DNA of 64,000 nt from Gnetum montanum (Eukaryota > Streptophyta > Gnetopsida > Gnetales > Gnetaceae), in contig MNCI01001825.1 of assembly GCA_015680685.1 (NCBI GenBank), positions 152,694 to 216,693 of the forward strand, read 5' to 3'. The position numbers were made by a program, and so were the translations under genes. The number at the start of each line of letters is the position of its first letter. Within the stretch, counting starts at the first letter, position 1. The notes beneath the pieces are model-generated. The model worked only from the letters and a program-made list of their open reading frames with translations, ran no database searches and was not told the DNA's origin. This document shows positions 45,287-57,655 of the stretch, one piece after another.

Positions 45287-47284
45287 TTAATCCCACTTGT
45301 TATTAGAATGAGGGATATCCCTCATAGCTAAATGGTTGAGGATGGCAAGGATTAATAATTGATGATGGGGATCCTTGCATCTTGGAAATATTGGAGCTTG
45401 GCCATACTTACCCCGTTGGGTTTCACACACTGGGTTATAGTAAGTATAGTGGGGAAATTTATATGATATAGTTCCCAGATAACGAGTTGACCCACTATGA
45501 TGTTTGTGACCGTTAGATGGTATGCAAGGATTGGGATGATACCTCCCATGGTTGTGTTCATTGGGCCGTATGGTTGTTGGAGTGTTAGATGATGGCCTTG
45601 ATGAAGTAACATGAGGCATTGGATTCGAAGATGAGGGTGCACCACAGGGTTGGACTTGTGCTATGTTGGAGGATGCAGTGACCTTGGAATTATGTTGTCC
45701 CTTCTTACGACCGTGTTTAAAGAAGGGATGCTTTGGATGTTGAGGAGGTTTCTCATTGTTGTTGGTAGTATTAGCACAAGTAACGTTCGTGGGTTGTTGC
45801 TGTGGTGTAGATACCTTAGGAACAGTTGGTGGCACTATGGAACAAGGGAAAGGATGAGAATGTTGAAAGTTAGGAGGAATATAAGGTGCACAAGGTGGTG
45901 GTTGTGTTGGAGACATGGGTTGATAGTATTGAGGAGAATGATACTGTGGTGAGATAGAGTATGTTGGCCCAGTTGGAGAAACAAGATGTTGAACAAGATA
46001 AGTGTTTGGGTTTGGATGATATGAAGGGTGTCTCCAGTCTAGTGTTGGTCTCCCCCATGACTGGGATTGTTGCCATTATGATCAAACATAGTATCTCTGT
46101 ACGAACTCTGGATGTAACGTGTTTCCCCAATGCTCATGTAAATGTAACAATATTGGGCATTGGCCTTTGGGGTGATCATATAGGCATATGTTGCATTCAT
46201 ACATATGATTGGCAGTTGAACTCTTATTTCTCTTATCCCTTATTTTTGATTGTCTATTGTCTTATCTTGTTTCTTGGGTTGTCAAAACTCTATCTCCAAT
46301 AATGTTGATAAATTCTCCACACTTTTGATACGTCCATTCCAACATCTTATTGATCTTTGCCTCAACTTCTTCTAACGATTTTTGTATCGACAAAGATGGT
46401 TCTTTCTCCTTGTGATTGGTTGATTTCTTCTTTTTATGATCATGGACCTTTGTTAAGTTGAGATTTTGGTCCCATTGATGTTTTTCAACACTCTCCCATC
46501 AAGCCATTTCTCCTTCTTCTTTTGCTACCCACTGAATAAGCTCTTGGACTTGATGGGTTCATAGTTCGTATAGTTGACCTTGGGCATACATTCCTAAGGT
46601 CTCTCTTGTTTCATTACGTAGCTCATCAATGATATGGTACATTAGCCTTTCCTCAAAAAACCCATGGCTTGGATAGTTTTTTAACAGTGCATAATATATT
46701 TCTAAGGCCATGTCCAAGGGTTCATGTTGTGCTTGTTTCCATCCTTGGATTTTTTTCCTCAAGGTTGACACTCCTGCATAGGTTTGATATTTTTCGTTAA
46801 ATACTTCTACCATTGTTGACCAACGCCATATTGAATTTTGTTTTAACGATCGATACCATACTTTTGCTTGGTCAACGAGTGTCATTGGGAAGAGCTTAAG
46901 ATTTTTCCAACCAGTATCAATGTTGTTCCATGTGCAGGCATCGTAGAAGGCTTGTAAATGTTGATACGGATCTAATTCATAGCCTCTTGAAAAAGTAGGG
47001 AATTTGTTTAAATCAAGCCTAGGTAGAAGACTCTCTTTACGATGCCTACGTGAGATTCAAATGGCCTCTTGTATTTGCATTAAGCTTGTAGTAGCCAGTG
47101 GGGGTTCATCGTCATCTTGTACGTTATGTCTTTGTGTGTTGGGATGATGTTGTTTTTGTTCATGTTTATAAGAAACCCCCACTTCAGGTTTTGTACTCCA
47201 ATCTTCATCATCATATAGTTCGTTGGTTCTCCAATGAACTTCCTCACTAAGTGTGGTGTTATTATCGTCTTGTAGGAGAGGCAT
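45287..47284 (-). pseudogene. gag: gag of element C (best preserved Athila-type gag here)
   Basis: From the ATG at 47284 one frame of 666 codons with about six stops. Start MPLLQDDNNTTLSEEVHW. The capsid core is complete (HLQAFYDACTWNNIDTGW, MTLVDQAKVWYRSLKQNSIW, FNEKYQTYAG). Then come a coiled segment (SLEEVEAKINKMLEWTYQKC) and CNICLYDHPKGQCPILLHL with the last Cys intact. The C terminus is Pro/Gln/His/Asn-rich. It fills in the part hidden by the N in A. Confidence 0.82.
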
Positions 47285-47408
47285 GATTGTGAACTTGTGT
47301 GTGAATTTATATGTGACTTTTAATAATTATTTTTTTGTCCAAAAGATATATCGTTAATTCCTTTATAGTGACCTTGTATGATATAACTAATCTAGATAAC
47401 TAGCATCG

Positions 47409-47427
47409 TCCTAGGTAATGGTGCCTA
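47409..47427 (-). other. Primer-binding site of element C
   Basis: The minus strand reads TAGGCACCATTACCTAGGA, a decayed tRNA-Asp type site next to the LTR. Confidence 0.65.
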
Positions 47428-48226
47428 TGATGAGTGGCGAGATACCCCTACACTCAACCATACAAATACGAGAATTTTCACGCACGATTCGATCGAACTT
47501 CGCAGACGGACTAGTTGTGGCACCTAGATCATTAACCGTAGGTTGTAGTTCGCTGTCTTCCCACCTAGACTAGTATTATCTTTGTCACATATGGTTTAGT
47601 CCAGAGTGAGGTGTATGATGTGTTTCCTAATCTAATGCTACTCCTGAAGGAAATGGAAGGAAAGTAATATTAACTAATTTATGAGAAAGGGTAAGAGAGT
47701 CTAAACTAGCCTAGGTGTGATGAGCATCTGTTCCTTGATTATCCGTACACATCTTGGACTTTGTGCATGATTACCACTAGGATTACCAAGCACAGATCCT
47801 AGGTACGCTACTGGGTTATCAAGTAGTCACACTTAAATTCTCGTAATCACATCGTACTCATTCCACGGTTTAAAATGAGATAAGGATGAGAGAGACTAAT
47901 TAGGAAAGTAGTAAATAACAATTAAGAAAATAATTAAACTAAGTGATGCTGCAATGATGAAGTAATCTCAATCTTTATTTTTGGTCATGTGCGTGTCCAA
48001 GTACGTCACACTCGAATAAAGGATGTCGTACAATTACATTCACCACACTATAGGTAGACATTGGAAAATAATTGAACTCTAGAGGGACAAAACTGCCAGA
48101 GTCTAGCTACAATCTAAATCTCTATATCTCTGAAACAAGGGAAAGCCACCTCTTATTTATAGACTAGAGATGGGCTATGATATCGCGTATGCGATATCAC
48201 GGCCCATGCGATATCGCGTCCCATTA
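47428..48226 (-). repeat. 5' LTR of element C
   Basis: 799 bp, on the + strand from TGATGAGTGGCGAG to CGTCCCATTA (CATCA decayed). It has two palindrome units (48179-48200 and 48207-48218), fewer than its partner LTR. Confidence 0.88.
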
Positions 48227-48343
48227 ACCTTACTATATATTTAATCATAACTTTATGGTTTTTTATAATATAGTATTATTTTCCTAATCTAGAAATCTTA
48301 ACATGTGTGTTTTGTTAAATAGATATCTCTTACATTCAGCTCC

Positions 48344-48429
48344 TTGAGTGCCTGTAGACATTTTTAGGCATGGTTATACAAGGGCACTAAGGGCTAAAGC
48401 CTACTTTGGGGAGGACCCACTTGTATAGC
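48344..48429 (+). ncRNA. Conserved foldable RNA block (B copy)
   Basis: Outer stem GGTTATACAAG / CTTGTATAGCC, inner GGCT/AGCC hairpin, and TGGG/CCCA arm. Relative to A, the stem pair C-G is T-A on both sides, a compensatory change. Confidence 0.6.
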
Positions 48430-48696
48430 CATTGTATCTCATACTTGATAAGAAATTCCACATCATCTTATACCTTCCAATATAATGAAGACTTCATAAC
48501 ATCTTATAACATGTCCATCAATTTAGAATCTTCAATCCATCTTATATTGACTCAATAAACTCTTGTTGCTTGAAATTCCTTCCTTAAGAGTTTTAAAGCT
48601 AAATTTTTGAATCCTAAGCATCATCTATGATCTATAACCCTTCAGACAATCTATATGTCTCCCAAATCATCCAAGTGACTCATTTTTTCCATGAGA

Positions 48697-48830
48697 AATT
48701 TCCAAAGATTTAAAATTTTTTTATGGTGACATCATAGTTATGACATCATATGCCCTATGACGTTGTAGCTTTAATGTTGCATCTATGGTATTGCACCAAC
48801 AAAAATAGTATATATATGCACAAAAAGTTT
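48697..48830 (+). promoter_or_regulatory. Internal promoter-like module of element B, upstream of ORF2
   Basis: GACATCATAGTTATGACATC, then ATGACGTTGTAGC and GCATCTATGG, followed by TATATAT at 48809. The words match the LTR palindromes of B (ATATCATAGC, ACGATGTCATAG) and not those of A. Confidence 0.6.
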
Positions 48831-49365
48831 ATTATTTTTTCATTCTACCATTTTACAACAAGAGAATTTTTTGCTATTTTGTTGAGCTCTAGCAACCAAA
48901 CTTCCTGAAGTGATAACTTCCTCAACATAGCTCTAATTTCCGTGATTCTTGAACCATGTTGATCCTAGAGTGCTCAACTTAGTCATGGGGGTGGGGGGCC
49001 TATTATGCACACATCTAAAAACTTGAGCCAAAATTTTCTAACACCTAGAAGACATTATAAAGGGTAAGTATAAAAGAATAATAAAAATATCATGGTTAAT
49101 TAACCAAATTTAAGCTAAGGGACTTAACTAATCCTCCCAATTAACTATATCACCCAAATAAAGACATAATAAATGAGAAAATGACAACTATGAAAGGTCA
49201 TAATAATTAGAAGCATAACACTTAAGGGGTTTCTTTTAGAAACTTTTCTAACTCTGCAATTTTGATACAATAAAAACCTGATCAACCCAGGAGTACAAGA
49301 AGGATCATGAACTATTAAAAAATAATGTGAACACTTTAATAATCATAAAATATTTTTGATTACAG

Positions 49366-52155
49366 ATGGCCCTAAAAAGACTAGTAGTAGAAGGACCTTC
49401 CCAACAAGGTGGAAAAAGATTGAGAGGATATGGAAGAGGCCAAGTGAGAGAACAAACCCCACAAGATGAATATGCAGAGTAGGAGGCTTAATCATTCAGT
49501 ATCCACAAGAAAACTCTTACTACTTTACACTCCGTGCAAGTAGAAGAAAAGGCACCTCCAACACTGAAATAAGGAAAATGCCTCACATTGTCCAATGAAT
49601 GTCTTCAGGCCATCCAAGAGAAATCCATCATGTCCATGGTTATTGTGGAACCAAAATTTGGTCCATTTATGAAGTTTTCCCTAGAAGTTGTCAAAACACA
49701 ACTCTAGGAATCTCCCCTATGGCCAACACTTTCTACCAATGTAGAATGGTACCTAGGAGAGGTATACCAATTTTAGATGAATAAACAAGATGATGCAACC
49801 ATGAGGATTGAAGGAACTTCAATGCCCTATTTAGTACAAGCAATTGCCAAAGCCTTGAATATCCCAAATGAAGGGGCTAATGTGGTGTAAATTAAAATAA
49901 GATTAGACATAGATGCAAAGAAATTGTGGTTCCAGAAAGCATATGGTAAGGAATCTAAGGATTACAGTGAGCTTTTAGTAGAAGAAAAGATTTATTTCAA
50001 GATTGGAATGTATCACCTATTCTTAATGATGCATCTTAATCAAATCTCAACATATGTAGCTAAAGGAAGTGTGATCTTGATGGGCAAGTTCAATGCCAAC
50101 ATCACACACCTAATCTTTCTTGAGATTCAAAGGTGATTTGAGGAGAAGAAGGTGGAAAAACTAATACTACCATTCTCCTACCTAATAAGGAAGCTATGGG
50201 AGTAACCAAGAATCATAGGCTACACCAATGATGTCCTTAGAAGAGCCCAAAATGCTTTTTATGTTGAAATGTCTAAACCAGTGTCCCCCAAGAAAGATTA
50301 GTTGGAAAATCCAATGGGTACTAAGGAAGCTACAATTTCAAATCCTGTTGGTAACCTTCCAGTTATTGAGCAGTAACAACAAGTAAGACCTAGCAGTCAA
50401 CCACATGTTGAAGATAGACCTAAGCAGCAAGCTTCACCGTTGCTACCTCAAGATTACAGACCTTTAATGAGCCATTTGCATCAAAGTGTAGATACCATTA
50501 GTTGGGGAACAAGGGAGGGTATCAACCTTTATTAGGTTAGAGAAAGCTTAGTTTGATCCATAGTTTCTACAAATCCTATTAGTGGGAAAGTGTCATTGTA
50601 GAAAATAGGAGAGGATAATTGGGCACAATAGATTTTTAGGAATGTTGCATCATTCTAAGTAATGTTAGAGACTAGTGGAGGCACCACATTAGTGATTATG
50701 CAATACCAAGATCTAGTAGGAGTCATAGAGATCATCACGAATCACATTAAAGAATCCTTCAATGTTCCTATTATGCCACCAACTAATATTTTTGAAGCAA
50801 GAGATGCTCAAATGCTCGTCAATACCTCAATGACTCCTACCAACCATGAAGATGTGCTAGGCAAACTACTGCAAATGGGCCAAGTCATGTAGAATCTTTT
50901 CGATATCCCTAGTAATATCATTATAGTGCAGTATAATTTGATTGCCACTAAAGGAAAGCTAGTCATGGCCGAAATAAGGGTACAACATGCAAAAAATAAG
51001 GTGCAAAGGTTACATGAAGAACTAGTAGCTCTAGGAACTAAAAGAAGAGACCCTGCACAATTCATAGCCCTAGGCCAGCTTGATTAATTTCAAAAAAATT
51101 AGGTGAGGAACCTCGTTTCCCAAAACATCAAGATGGAGATGGAAAGGTAGAAGGTGTGTGGAATGCATTAATTGTAGAAGCCTAGACATACACACATGTC
51201 AATGCTCTCACAACACTAGAGGAATAGAACAAAAATATCATTGCAGATAATATCTGATTGACTAATTTATATAAAAAAGAATGTTCTTGAAGAAAGAATC
51301 CATAAATTATGAGAATAACTCCCCAGATTCAATTAGGTAATCAGGAAATTGGCTAGAGAAAATAGAATCCTAGCAATGGAAGAAGTTCATGCCATTCGAT
51401 AGAAGTCTACAATTGAAATAAATGCATGGAAAAAGAAGGCCAAAAGAAATGAGAAGCTCAAGGAACACTTCAAAGATCAAGTGGACATGTACAAATAAAT
51501 CAATGAAAAAAAAATCCATATGGAAAAGGTCAAAATCAACCTAATCTCTACTTAGAATCTAGACTAGTAGCCCATCCTAGATAGCCTCACTCATGTCCAC
51601 CTAGATGTAGTGAAGAATAAAGACTTGCAAATAGAATATTTGACAGAGTACATGGGATTAGCAAACTTTTGATATGCTAATCTAGCCACGTTAATAGCAA
51701 GTAGGCCAAGAAATAAGCTTCAACAACAAGTAGCAGTAGTGTACATACTATAGGAGAAGGAGTTTTCCAATCAGAAGGATGCTTTGCAAAAACTACATGT
51801 TGCAAGCTCCAAGCTCAAGATTGTCAAGGCTAGCTACCAAGGGTAGAAAGATGTAGCAACTAACCTAGCATGTCAAATGTTAGACTACCAGGAATTGAGA
51901 AAAGTGGCTAAGTATTTTGAGGAAGAAAGGTGATAGTTCATGGCATGGTACATGAAAGCAAACAAAATGTTCCCATAGCTTCCATGTTTATGGGATGTAT
52001 CAACTCCATCAAACATCAGCCAATTTGCATGGATGGTACATGATCCCAAGAAAGATGAAGAAAAGCTTCAGTTGCTCCTAGATGCTTACCAATTCCAGAA
52101 GCTTGATGATAAAGGGAAGAAGTCAATGGAATAGCCTTCACCACTGGGAACATAA
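49366..52155 (+). pseudogene. ORF2 of element B: transposon-type domain plus long coiled coil
   Basis: The ATG follows an acceptor-like GATTACAG. One frame of 930 codons, with many stops and no net frameshift between start and TAA. Blocks align with ORF2 of A throughout: KIYFKIGMYHLF and STYVAKGSVILMGKFNANIT (N-terminal domain, about 49980-50105), DVLGKLLQMGQVM, GKLVMAEIRVQHAKNKVQRL (coiled coil), WYMKANKMFP and KGKKSME (C-terminal end). Confidence 0.72.
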
Positions 52156-53216
52156 GGCTACATCGAGCTACTTTTAAGTTTTTTTTTGTTTTGTCAAAAT
52201 TATTGAAAAATACCCCTTAATTTCATGTCACTCTTTAGGCTATAAATCACTCAGGCTGGGAATATCAAACATTTTAAATGCTCCAACAACCTACTAGTTG
52301 TCCTGACCAAAACATACTCCTTGGAAATTCCAATAGCCAATTCTTTGAAAAATGGATGATAGCTCATCCTCGTTAGAGACAAAGATCTTGAGATCCTGGG
52401 CAAGGTAATGAGAGTTATATCATTAATCAACAATCATGTCTTTGGTCTTTGATGAGTTGAATGATATTAACCAACCCAACAAGTGCGTGTTTCATGGAAA
52501 TGCTTATCCAAAGGGTGTGCATTTCATGGAAATACTTAAGCAAGGCATTAGCATTTCATGGAAACACTTACTCAAAAAACCTTAGTGTTTCACTATTTCA
52601 GGTGTGTTTTCACACCTCACCCCACCTTTGAGGTGACTTATTAACACCCAAGAATTTTACTTTTAATATAGATGATGATAAAATGATACTTTTTCACACC
52701 CTAGAGGGACCCATAAAACCTTAAAATTGGGGGCCGCATAAATCCTTACTTGGAGGTCCCATAAAATCAATCATCCTCATATGGGTAGTCAAAGTTAGAG
52801 AAAATGATCTTGAACATGGCCATGAGTACAAGTCGGGGTGTCAAATTTACAATTCGGGTGTCAATTTAGGGGTTCCATAAAATCTTAAACTTGGGGGCCC
52901 CATATAATAACCTTCAAATTTATGACAAAATAGGCTTTACATCAAGACAGATGTAAATGTCTCACATTTCAACTTGGAGGCCCCATAGTAGCATATAAAA
53001 CTTGGGGGCCACATACCTAAGGTTTACGACATCTTTTCATCTTTAAATTTTAGAGACAAATTGTAGAAGATTATTGTGTTACTATGTCATTTTGTAAACA
53101 CACCAATGCAGCATTCAAGAGTCATGTAAATAGTTAGTCATGTCAAGTCAAGTCTACCTTCCAATTTTGTAAGGGACTCTATGCTAATTTTTTAACTTAA
53201 GGACAAGTTTCCAATT
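52156..53216 (+). other. Untranslated region between ORF2 and polypurine tract of element B
   Basis: About 1 kb without a gene. There are repeated short phrases: CATGGAAA(T/C)(A/G)CTTA three times at about 52490-52570, and 'TTGGGGGCC.CATA' four times at about 52725-53010. They look like degenerate local repeats. Confidence 0.45.
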
Positions 53217-53229
53217 AGTTGTGGAGGTA
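53217..53229 (+). other. Polypurine tract of element B
   Basis: AGTTGTGGAGGTA before TGATACAAC of the LTR. Confidence 0.7.
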
Positions 53230-53945
53230 TGATACAACTAATTTTTGTAATCATGTGATATTATAGCTACGATGTCATAGCCCATCCTACATCATTATTG
53301 ATGTGATGTCTCAGGATTTGTACATCCTTATAAATACCAACACTTGAATGCACAATCAACAACTTTCCATTCCAACACTTAGTCAAATTCTTGCAGTTTT
53401 GTTTCATAGTTAGCCATAGAGTGAATGCTCGTAGTGTGATGTTGAGTAATTGTATGGTGTCTTTATATGAGTGAATTGTACTTGGACATAGTTCATGACT
53501 GGCAATAAAGATTGAGATTACTTTTTATCATTGTAGAATACACTTAGTTTTCTATTTATTTACTTAGAATAATTTTCTTGTTTTTTCTAGTTAAACATTA
53601 ACAACTCAAGAATTTTATTTTACATGTTATTAGCAAGCAGTATGGATACGACTTGTTTTGAAATCTAAGCGTAGTTATCTAGTAACCTAGTAGTGGCATT
53701 GCTTGATTTGCTCAATAGTAATACCACTTGATAATCCCAGTGATAACTACATGAGTCCAAGGTATGTACGTTAAGCTAAGACCATATATCCATTGCACTA
53801 GGCTAAGTTAGATTTATGCTTTCCTAGTTAACTAGACTTAGAATTTTATTCAATCATGTTTACCTTTAGGAGCACTAAGAGCCTTACAACATCAACTAAT
53901 CATATGCCTCACTAGGAGTTAAACCATACACTCAAACTTGACTAA
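53230..53945 (+). repeat. 3' LTR of element B, right end missing
   Basis: Aligns with 28513-29384 up to CCATACACTC(A)AAC. About 165 bp of the right end, including the terminal ATCA, are lost. Confidence 0.75.
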
Positions 53946-54430
53946 CTCAAAATCATTCATATACATTCTACCAAATGTCACATTTCTTTTGATAATGATG
54001 CATGAAAGACCATCATTTTACTAAGAATTCATCATTGCTTTTAATAATGATCATGAAAGACCACCATTTCTTTCACATTCTTGACCTTATGTAATCTTTA
54101 TTGAAATAATTAAAAAGCTTCATCCCTAATAGGTTTAGGCTTGAGAATGGATGGATTAGATAAGCGAGCTCTAAGTTCTGTAACCTCAGCTACCAATTAT
54201 CGAATACTAATGGTGGCTTTCTTGAGTTGTGCATTGGCAATGAGCAACTTGTTGTTTCTCTCTAGCAGCTACTACTAGGTGGTTGAAATATCTTCTGTAA
54301 GATCAAAAATATCTAGAATCAATTACTTGATTCCAACTAGCCGCTCTAGCACTTCTTTGTGTTATGCTTCACTTATTCCCTTGCTCTTAGTGAAGTTTGA
54401 GTTATTAAATTTCTTTGCTATTACATAACT
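53946..54430 (-). pseudogene. ORF2 coiled-coil remnant of element I
   Basis: On the minus strand at about 54400-54160, KEVLERLVGIK, DIFDLTEDISTT and LLERNNKLLIANAQL align with the coiled-coil start of ORF2 in A and D (EDVLDRLLQIGQVL, LFDIPQDVTAI). The rest (53946-54150) has two copies of a 38-bp phrase around CATGAAAGACCA and no gene. Confidence 0.55.
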
Positions 54431-54815
54431 AGATGATTATATTTATCTACTTGAAATTAGTCAAAATTATTCTACCAAATATCTAAAAAATATCATAAAT
54501 GTAAATTTAGCCTAAGTGATATGTTGCAATGATGAATAATAATAATCTTGATATTTATTGTTAGATATGATGTATGTCTACGTATACTGTAGTTAAATAA
54601 AGATATTTTTCAACTATTTATCACCACACTATGAGCACTCTTAACTATCACTAACTTTAAGAAAACAAAAAAATAGAGTTTTGTTACTATGTTGATCAAA
54701 AGGTAAGTTTGACACAATAATGGACTTATATTTATAGGCATGACTATAACCCACTACATTACATCTACAACATTGTGGAACAAGTTATGATATCATAGCA
54801 ATGATATTGTAGGTG
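54431..54815 (-). repeat. Partial LTR of element I
   Basis: Decayed R/U3 text on the minus strand. The + strand shows GTTGCAATGATGAATAATAA and ACTGTAGTTAAATAAAG, parallel to the LTRs of C and E. It abuts ORF2 directly, so the element's middle was deleted. 54816-54893 shows nothing further. Confidence 0.5.
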
Positions 54816-54893
54816 TTCATTCCAATTTTGATTTATTAGCTACCTAGGATTAATCCTCTAATTAGATCATGAAATTGATAAATATGAAAAAAT

Positions 54894-55226
54894 AGAATTA
54901 AGGCAAGATGGTCCAAACGGAGACAGGTTAATGGTGTTCTATATAATAAAAGAATACCAATAAAATTAAAGGTAAAATTTTATAGGAAAACAATTAGACA
55001 TGTTATTTTATATAGTTTTGAATATTGGATAGTACAAAAAAGACATGAACAACAAATTAGTATGTCAAAAATGCTAATGTTTAGATGTATGTTGAATGTT
55101 ACCAAAAGAGATAAACTACATAATGTAGACATTAGAGAAAGACTTGAAGTGACTTCTATTTCAGATAAGCTACAAGAATGACTGCTTAGATGGTTTGGAT
55201 ATATGCAAAAAAGATTAGAGGATGAG
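54894..55226 (+). pseudogene. RTE-clade LINE fragment (C-terminal part of reverse transcriptase)
   Basis: The frame reads RIKARWSKRRQVNGVLYNKR, IPIKLKVKFYRKTIRHVILY, EYWIVQKRHEQQISMSKM, then LRWFGYMQKRLEDE with one stop. This is the conserved end of plant RTE LINE proteins (pattern 'LYG.E.W..K..H', 'M.MLRW', 'LRWFGH..RR'). It is cut by element E at 55226. Confidence 0.8.
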
Positions 55227-56158
55227 TGATGAACGGCAGGTACCCCCACGTCCAACTGTACAAATCACAAGCATTAACACAGAATCCAGTAAAATTTCAT
55301 GGATAGGACTAGTTGTGGCATTTAGATTGTTGAGCATTGATTACATGATGCTATCTTCCCACTTGGACTAGTGGTAGCTTTGTCACATATGATTTAGTCC
55401 AAAGTGAGACATATGATAATTGATGTTGTTAGGCCCTGATTATTCATAGCAAAAAGCATAATTGAGAATGGAATTTAATCCTAAATCTAAGCAATGATGG
55501 TAAGGGAAATCTACTCTAGCCTAGAGTGATGAGCATCTAGTCTTGGCTTACCATACATGTCTTGAGCTCATGTAACCATTACTAGGTTACCAAGCATTAT
55601 GCTATTGGGCAAACCAAGCAATAACACTATTAGGATTACCAAACGATTACACTTAAACACTTGAAACCAGTCGTACTCTTTCCACTTTACTAATGAACAA
55701 GAAAGTGAAGTACTTGGAAATGTAAATGATTATCTAAAAAGCAATAAAAACTATGCTAAGTGAAACAATACAAACTAAGTGGATGGTAAAATGATGAAAA
55801 GTAATATTGGTCTTTATTTCTAGACATGAACTATGATCAAGTACACTTCACTCCAATAAAGATTCCATACAACTGCTCAACACCACACTGCAAGCATTCA
55901 CTCTATCACTAAAACTACGAAAAAAAACTAAAAGAGTCTACCTAAGGATGGAATGAAAGTTATTTAGATCATGCATCCAAGTGCTTTATTTATAGGCTAC
56001 ACACATCCCACAATATCATATCTATGATGATGTAGCATGTGATACAATATCGAATAAATGACATCGTAGTTATGATATTGTTGCTTAAGAAAAATATGAA
56101 TTTATCAAATAGATGTGATGTAGCATCTACGATATCTTAGCCAATTGATGATTCATCA
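55227..56158 (-). repeat. 3' LTR of element E
   Basis: 932 bp, on the + strand TGATGAACGGCAGG to GATTCATCA. U3 near 55990-56140 repeats ATATCATATCTATGATGATG and GACATCGTAGTTATGATATT. Confidence 0.82.
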
Positions 56159-56171
56159 TACCCTCACAACT
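56159..56171 (-). other. Polypurine tract of element E
   Basis: The minus strand reads AGTTGTGAGGGTA. Confidence 0.65.
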
Positions 56172-56339
56172 GACTATAAACTTGTCCTCGAGTAAACAAT
56201 ATAGGACTGAGCTTTCTTTACAAAATTGGAAAGGTACGAGATTATTAACTAATTCTAACTATTGACTAACTTTGAGTGTTGGAGTGATGTGTACAAAAAT
56301 GACATAGTTACATGACAAAACAAAAATAAAATTTGAAGT

Positions 56340-56690
56340 GGCTTGATGTAGTTCATATTCCAAGTGGTGATGGCTCTTCCATTAGCTTGTTCCCTTTATT
56401 GTCTGGCTTCTGAAAAGTTTTCCTTCTTCTAGCCTTGTCTTCTTTTTCCATATGCCCTCTCTACTAAGTATGGCATTGAGTCTCTTTAGATTTTAATTGT
56501 TGCATTTGCCTCTTTATTTTTTTAGAATTGGTATGTTTTTCTTAAGTACCATTCTCTATTGTTGGTCAGTGTGGGCCATAATGGAGATGCTTGGAGCTGT
56601 GTCTTTACAACTTCCAAGTTGTGAAGGTCCTTCTTCTGGTATCCTCTTTGGGAACATCTACAATCAATCAAGAGCTTAAGATTACCAAAA
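56340..56690 (-). pseudogene. ORF2 remnant of element E (mostly deleted)
   Basis: Only the start (matching the GPSQ-like region of B near 49400, here at about 56650-56590) and the C-terminal end (about 56410-56350) remain. More than 2 kb are missing. The + strand frame 56497-56679 is a shadow. Confidence 0.5.
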
Positions 56691-56999
56691 CATTTTCATC
56701 AATTCTTAATTGTTCATAATCCTTCTCATACTCTTGGTTAGATCAATTTCTTATCATCATATGATTGTAAACATAGAAAAATTTGCAAAAAAGGAACCCA
56801 TTAGATGTTATATTATTTAATTAATTATGATCTTCTTATGGTTTGCTTGCTTATTATGGCCTAAAATAGTTGGTATGATCTATTAAGAGTATGATCTAAA
56901 TCTTTTTGGCCTTGGTTTTATTGATTAACATTAAGATTTCTATTATTTCTTTATACTTACCCTGTATAGTATCTTCCAGCATTAAGAATTTTTGCTTAT

Positions 57000-57275
57000 A
57001 TCATGCAATGCATCCCTCCCCCCACCCCCCTCAACTAAGTTGTGCACTATGAGATCAATAGGATTTAAGAATTTTGGAAATTGGAGCTATGAGGATGAAG
57101 TTATAGCCTTTGGAAGCTAGTGTGCAAGAGTTTTCAAAAACAAAAACTACAAAAAACTCTCTTGCTACAAATGAGAGAAATGAAAATTTTCACTAACTCT
57201 CACATGTATATATGCTATTTTTATGTGCATGACATCATAGTTTCCTACAACATCATAACTACAATGTCACCATTA
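57000..57275 (-). promoter_or_regulatory. Internal promoter-like module and leader of element E
   Basis: The minus strand has GACATTGTAGTTATGATGTT, ACTATGATGTCATGC, a TATA-like CATATATAC (about 57207-57215), and the leader ending in ACTTAGTTGAGGGGGGTGGG. It follows the order found in A and B. Confidence 0.55.
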
Positions 57276-57572
57276 AAAAGTTCAAATTTTTCCTTAATTT
57301 TTATTTGAAAAAATGAGTTCAATGGAATGTTTGGAAGATGTGAAGCTTGTCTAGAGTGTCATGGGCCATGAATGATGCACAGTTTTCAACAAGTTAGCAT
57401 TCAAGGTTCATCAAGAAGAAATATTAAGAAACGAAGGTTTATAGTATGGATATGAAATGGATAATGAATTTTTGATGTATAAAAAAATTATTAGATGATA
57501 TGGAAAGTTTAGTAGATGTTTTCTAAGGCATAAGATGATGTGAAAATTGCTTGGCAAGTATGAAATACAAGA

Positions 57573-57655
57573 GTTATACAACTAGGTCCTCCCCAAAGCA
57601 AGCTCTAGCCCTTAATGCCCTTGTATAACCATGCCTAAAAGTGTCCTTAGGAACT
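57573..57655 (-). ncRNA. Conserved foldable RNA block (E copy)
   Basis: Outer stem TTATACAA / TTGTATAA and the CTTTGGGGAGGACC segment are kept. Confidence 0.55.

Larger units (their letters stand above)
42518..48226 (-). mobile_element. Athila-like non-autonomous element C
   Basis: Complete with both LTRs, primer site, gag, RNA block, a 225-N gap, shortened ORF2 and polypurine tract, inserted in the spacer of element B. Same family as A and D by LTR, gag and ORF2. It has no polymerase. Confidence 0.88.
28513..53945 (+). mobile_element. Athila-like element B, split by elements A and C
   Basis: LTR (28513-29384), primer site, gag (29529-29984 and 38365 onward), protease, spacer, RNA block, internal promoter, ORF2 (49366-52155), polypurine tract, partial LTR (53230-53945). 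With A and C removed, the element is about 11.3 kb. No RT or integrase is present. Its LTR palindromes are of an 'ACGATGTCATAG' type, unlike the GATATCGCGTAC type of A, C and D. Confidence 0.75.
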
